Assembly (NCBI RefSeq): GCF_017114915.1
Contig: NZ_JAAUOE010000010.1
Span: 1-44,080 of the forward strand
DNA from: Pseudomonas frederiksbergensis
Lineage (GTDB): Bacteria > Pseudomonadota > Gammaproteobacteria > Pseudomonadales > Pseudomonadaceae
Direction of reading: 5' to 3'
DNA length: 44,080 bases
The notes beneath the pieces were generated by a model, which was not told the origin of the DNA, ran no database searches, and was given only the letters and a program-made list of their open reading frames with translations. Below are positions 41,803 through 44,080 of the stretch, in pieces; the first letter of the stretch is position 1; every line of letters begins with the position of its first letter. Position numbers and translations under genes: made by a program.

Positions 41803-42741
41803 ATGAATCCAGACGCCCTCTCCATCCTCCATGACCATTTGCTGACAGCGCTTGCGGCTGCGCCCGCAGAAACCCGTCGGCTGTTCCACGGCCGTGGGCG
41901 CTGCTGGCCGGGGCTGGAGCAATTGACCGTCGACTGGCTGCAGGGCGTGGTGCTGGTCTGCGTGTTCAAGGAGCCCGAAGCGTCGCAACTGGACGATCTG
42001 AAGCAGCGGCTGATGGCAATCACCCAGTCACCTGCGTGGAAAACCTCCGGCGCGCATACCTTGCTGCTGCAACATCGCTACCTGCAGGAAAGCACCACCG
42101 AATGGCTGCTCGGGGAGCCGATCGACGAGATGACGATCACCGAGGGCGGCTTGCAGTATCGCGTGGACCTGGGCCGCAAACAGAACACCGGCCTGTTCCT
42201 CGACATGCGCTACGGCCGCGACTGGGTGCGAGCCAATGCCGATGGCAAGCGGGTGTTGAACCTGTTTGCCTACACCTGCGGGTTTTCGGTGGCGGCCATC
42301 GCGGGGGGCGCAACGCACGTGGTCAACCTGGATATGTCCCGCGCGGCCCTGAGCCGTGGTCGCGACAATCACCGGCTCAACGGCCATGACCTGAGCAAGG
42401 TGAGTTTTCTGGGCCATGACCTGTTCAAATCCTGGGGCAAAGTGATCAATGGTGGCCCTTACGATCTGGTGATCATCGATCCACCGTCCTTTCAGAAAGG
42501 CAGTTTTCTGCTGACCAAGGACTATCAGCGCGTGCTGCGCCGTCTACCGGAACTGCTCAGCCCTCAGGGCACGGTTTTGGCCTGCATGAACGATCCGGCT
42601 TTTGGCGCGGACTTCCTCATCGACGGCGTCACTCGCGAAGCACCGAGCCTACGGTTTGAGCAACGGCTGGAAAACCCGCCGGAGTTTCCCGACGCCGATG
42701 TTGAGTGCGGGTTGAAAGCGTTGGTGTTTCGACAGGGGTAG
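41803..42741 (+). CDS. Class I SAM-dependent methyltransferase (RlmI/RlmK-like)
   Basis: 312 residues. Motif I VLNLFAYTCGFSVAAIAGG, acidic motif II VVNLDMSRAALS, and catalytic motif IV LVIIDPPSFQKGSF (DPPSF) place it with the rRNA methyltransferase group that includes RlmI and RlmK (the RlmL C-terminal half). The N-terminal 110 residues have no PUA signature I can see. An rRNA target is likely but the exact base is unknown. ATG 41803 chosen over GTG 41761, which would fall on the -10-like TAAAAT. Confidence 0.86.
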   Translation: MNPDALSILHDHLLTALAAAPAETRRLFHGRGRCWPGLEQLTVDWLQGVVLVCVFKEPEASQLDDLKQRLMAITQSPAWKTSGAHTLLLQHRYLQESTTEWLLGEPIDEMTITEGGLQYRVDLGRKQNTGLFLDMRYGRDWVRANADGKRVLNLFAYTCGFSVAAIAGGATHVVNLDMSRAALSRGRDNHRLNGHDLSKVSFLGHDLFKSWGKVINGGPYDLVIIDPPSFQKGSFLLTKDYQRVLRRLPELLSPQGTVLACMNDPAFGADFLIDGVTREAPSLRFEQRLENPPEFPDADVECGLKALVFRQG

Positions 42742-42763
42742 TTGAAGATTAAAAGACGTTGAT

Positions 42764-43537
42764 TCAACGCGGCTGCAACACCAGCGCAAACAGTTCGCCA
42801 TGCCCATTCACATTGAGCTTGTGGTAAAGATTGCGCCGATGCACCTTCACCGTTTCCGGAGAAATACCCAGTTGCTGGGCGATGGCTTTGCTGGAAAAGC
42901 CCTGAAGAATCAGCCGCGCCGTCTCGACTTCGCGCCCCGACAAACGCGCATCGAAGCGGTCCAGCAGGGTCGCCAGATCACCGGCCACGGCCTCGGCGGT
43001 CGGCCCTTCCGGGGGCAGCAGTTGCAAGTGACGGCGCATCGCTGAGAGCACCCAGTCGCGCACGCACAGCAGACGACCCTGCTCCTCAAGGGTGAACGCC
43101 GTCGAGCGCCCCAACGATAAGCCGAGCACCGCCCCGTCGACGTTGACCATGAACTGCAACTCGTCGCTGCCCACCACCGAGCGGAAGTAGCTCAGGTAAT
43201 ACTCGCTCTGCTGAAACTGGTCAGGGGCCACGGACGCCAGGCTGTGCAAGCCATCGGCAACACCGGCGCACGCGGCCTGATAGAACGGATCGAGCAGGTA
43301 CATGCCGGCGCTGTAGTCCGCCAATTCCTCATGCTCGTCGGCGCCGCCCTTGGTGTCGAAATCAATCAGCAGCCGTGGCACCCGCCCTGGCTGCATCACC
43401 GCGACCAACGCGTTATCCAGCGGCACCAGCAGCCGCAACGTGTCCACCAGCGCTCGCCAGAAACCGTCCTGCCCCAATGCCCCAAACATCCGCGCCAGCC
43501 CTTGGTGCATCGGCAATTCTTTGAGCAACGCGTCCAC
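42764..43537 (-). CDS. LuxR-family transcriptional regulator
   Basis: 257 residues. The C-terminal LuxR-type HTH (about 195-257) has LSGREVETARLILQGFSSKA and ISPETVKVHRRNLYHKL. The N-terminal domain (about 20-170) is not a receiver and lacks the conserved AHL-pocket tryptophan/tyrosine pattern as far as I can see, so it may bind another small ligand. Start GTG 43537 with AAGGGG upstream; ATG 43510 is an alternative. Divergent from a polyamine-binding-protein gene and likely its regulator; the dyad at 43557-43575 lies between. Confidence 0.88.
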   Translation of the reverse strand: MDALLKELPMHQGLARMFGALGQDGFWRALVDTLRLLVPLDNALVAVMQPGRVPRLLIDFDTKGGADEHEELADYSAGMYLLDPFYQAACAGVADGLHSLASVAPDQFQQSEYYLSYFRSVVGSDELQFMVNVDGAVLGLSLGRSTAFTLEEQGRLLCVRDWVLSAMRRHLQLLPPEGPTAEAVAGDLATLLDRFDARLSGREVETARLILQGFSSKAIAQQLGISPETVKVHRRNLYHKLNVNGHGELFALVLQPR

Positions 43538-43556
43538 GCCCTACCCCTTTTGAGTA

Positions 43557-44080
<524 letters not shown>

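Overview
The window reads as chromosome of a plant- or soil-associated Pseudomonas of the P. fluorescens group. Evidence: high GC with strong C/G third-position bias, GTAGGAGC...GCTCCTAC-type REP elements between genes, a PhaG-type mcl-PHA enzyme, a hydrogen cyanide synthase operon (hcnABC), a DUF2388 protein, and many two-component and LysR/LuxR/RpiR regulators. I saw no tRNA, rRNA, CRISPR array, prophage or insertion sequence.

Layout. 188-3828 (minus): assimilatory nitrite reductase nirBD plus a CBS-domain gene, behind a sigma-54 promoter and a leader with a two-hairpin ANTAR (NasT-type) motif overlapping a terminator. 4118-6863: TerC/Alx membrane protein, FolD, a secreted NTF2-like protein, with REP DNA between. 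7034-11649 (plus): four overlapping signalling genes (NarX-type kinase, NarL-type regulator, CHASE3/PAS hybrid kinase, lone receiver). 11626-13925: phaG, a GST, a small exported protein. 14001-16526 (minus): alpha/beta hydrolase, universal stress protein, phosphoribosyltransferase. 16654-20829: LysR regulator divergent from an overlapping four-gene operon of three RraA/HMG-CHA-aldolase paralogues and an aminotransferase. 21025-23591: DUF3422 protein, cobF and a divergent histidine phosphatase. 23939-31141 (plus): RpiR regulator, isochorismatase-like hydrolase, glutamine-synthetase-like ligase, N-formylglutamate-amidohydrolase-like enzyme, APC permease and two arginine N-succinyltransferase paralogues, apparently an amino acid/amine catabolic cluster; then an oxaloacetate decarboxylase. 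32213-35322 (minus): hcnABC with a plausible ANR-dependent promoter. 35429-37475: OmpR-type two-component system. 37583-44080: DinB, DUF2388, serine/threonine dehydratase, ICMT-like methyltransferase, HAD phosphatase, a receiver protein, an RlmI/RlmK-like methyltransferase, and a LuxR regulator divergent from a polyamine-binding protein cut by the right edge.

How the genes work together. Nitrite assimilation appears controlled twice, at initiation (sigma-54, nitrogen limitation) and at elongation (antitermination). Cyanide synthesis appears to join low-oxygen control (ANR box) with a ribosome-binding site carrying GGA motifs, the kind of site Rsm proteins bind. The two least explained units are the triple-RraA/aminotransferase operon, whose likely LysR operator (ATAGGT-N3-ACCTAT) is repeated in front of the alpha/beta hydrolase gene, and the RpiR/succinyltransferase cluster, whose substrate cannot be named from sequence.
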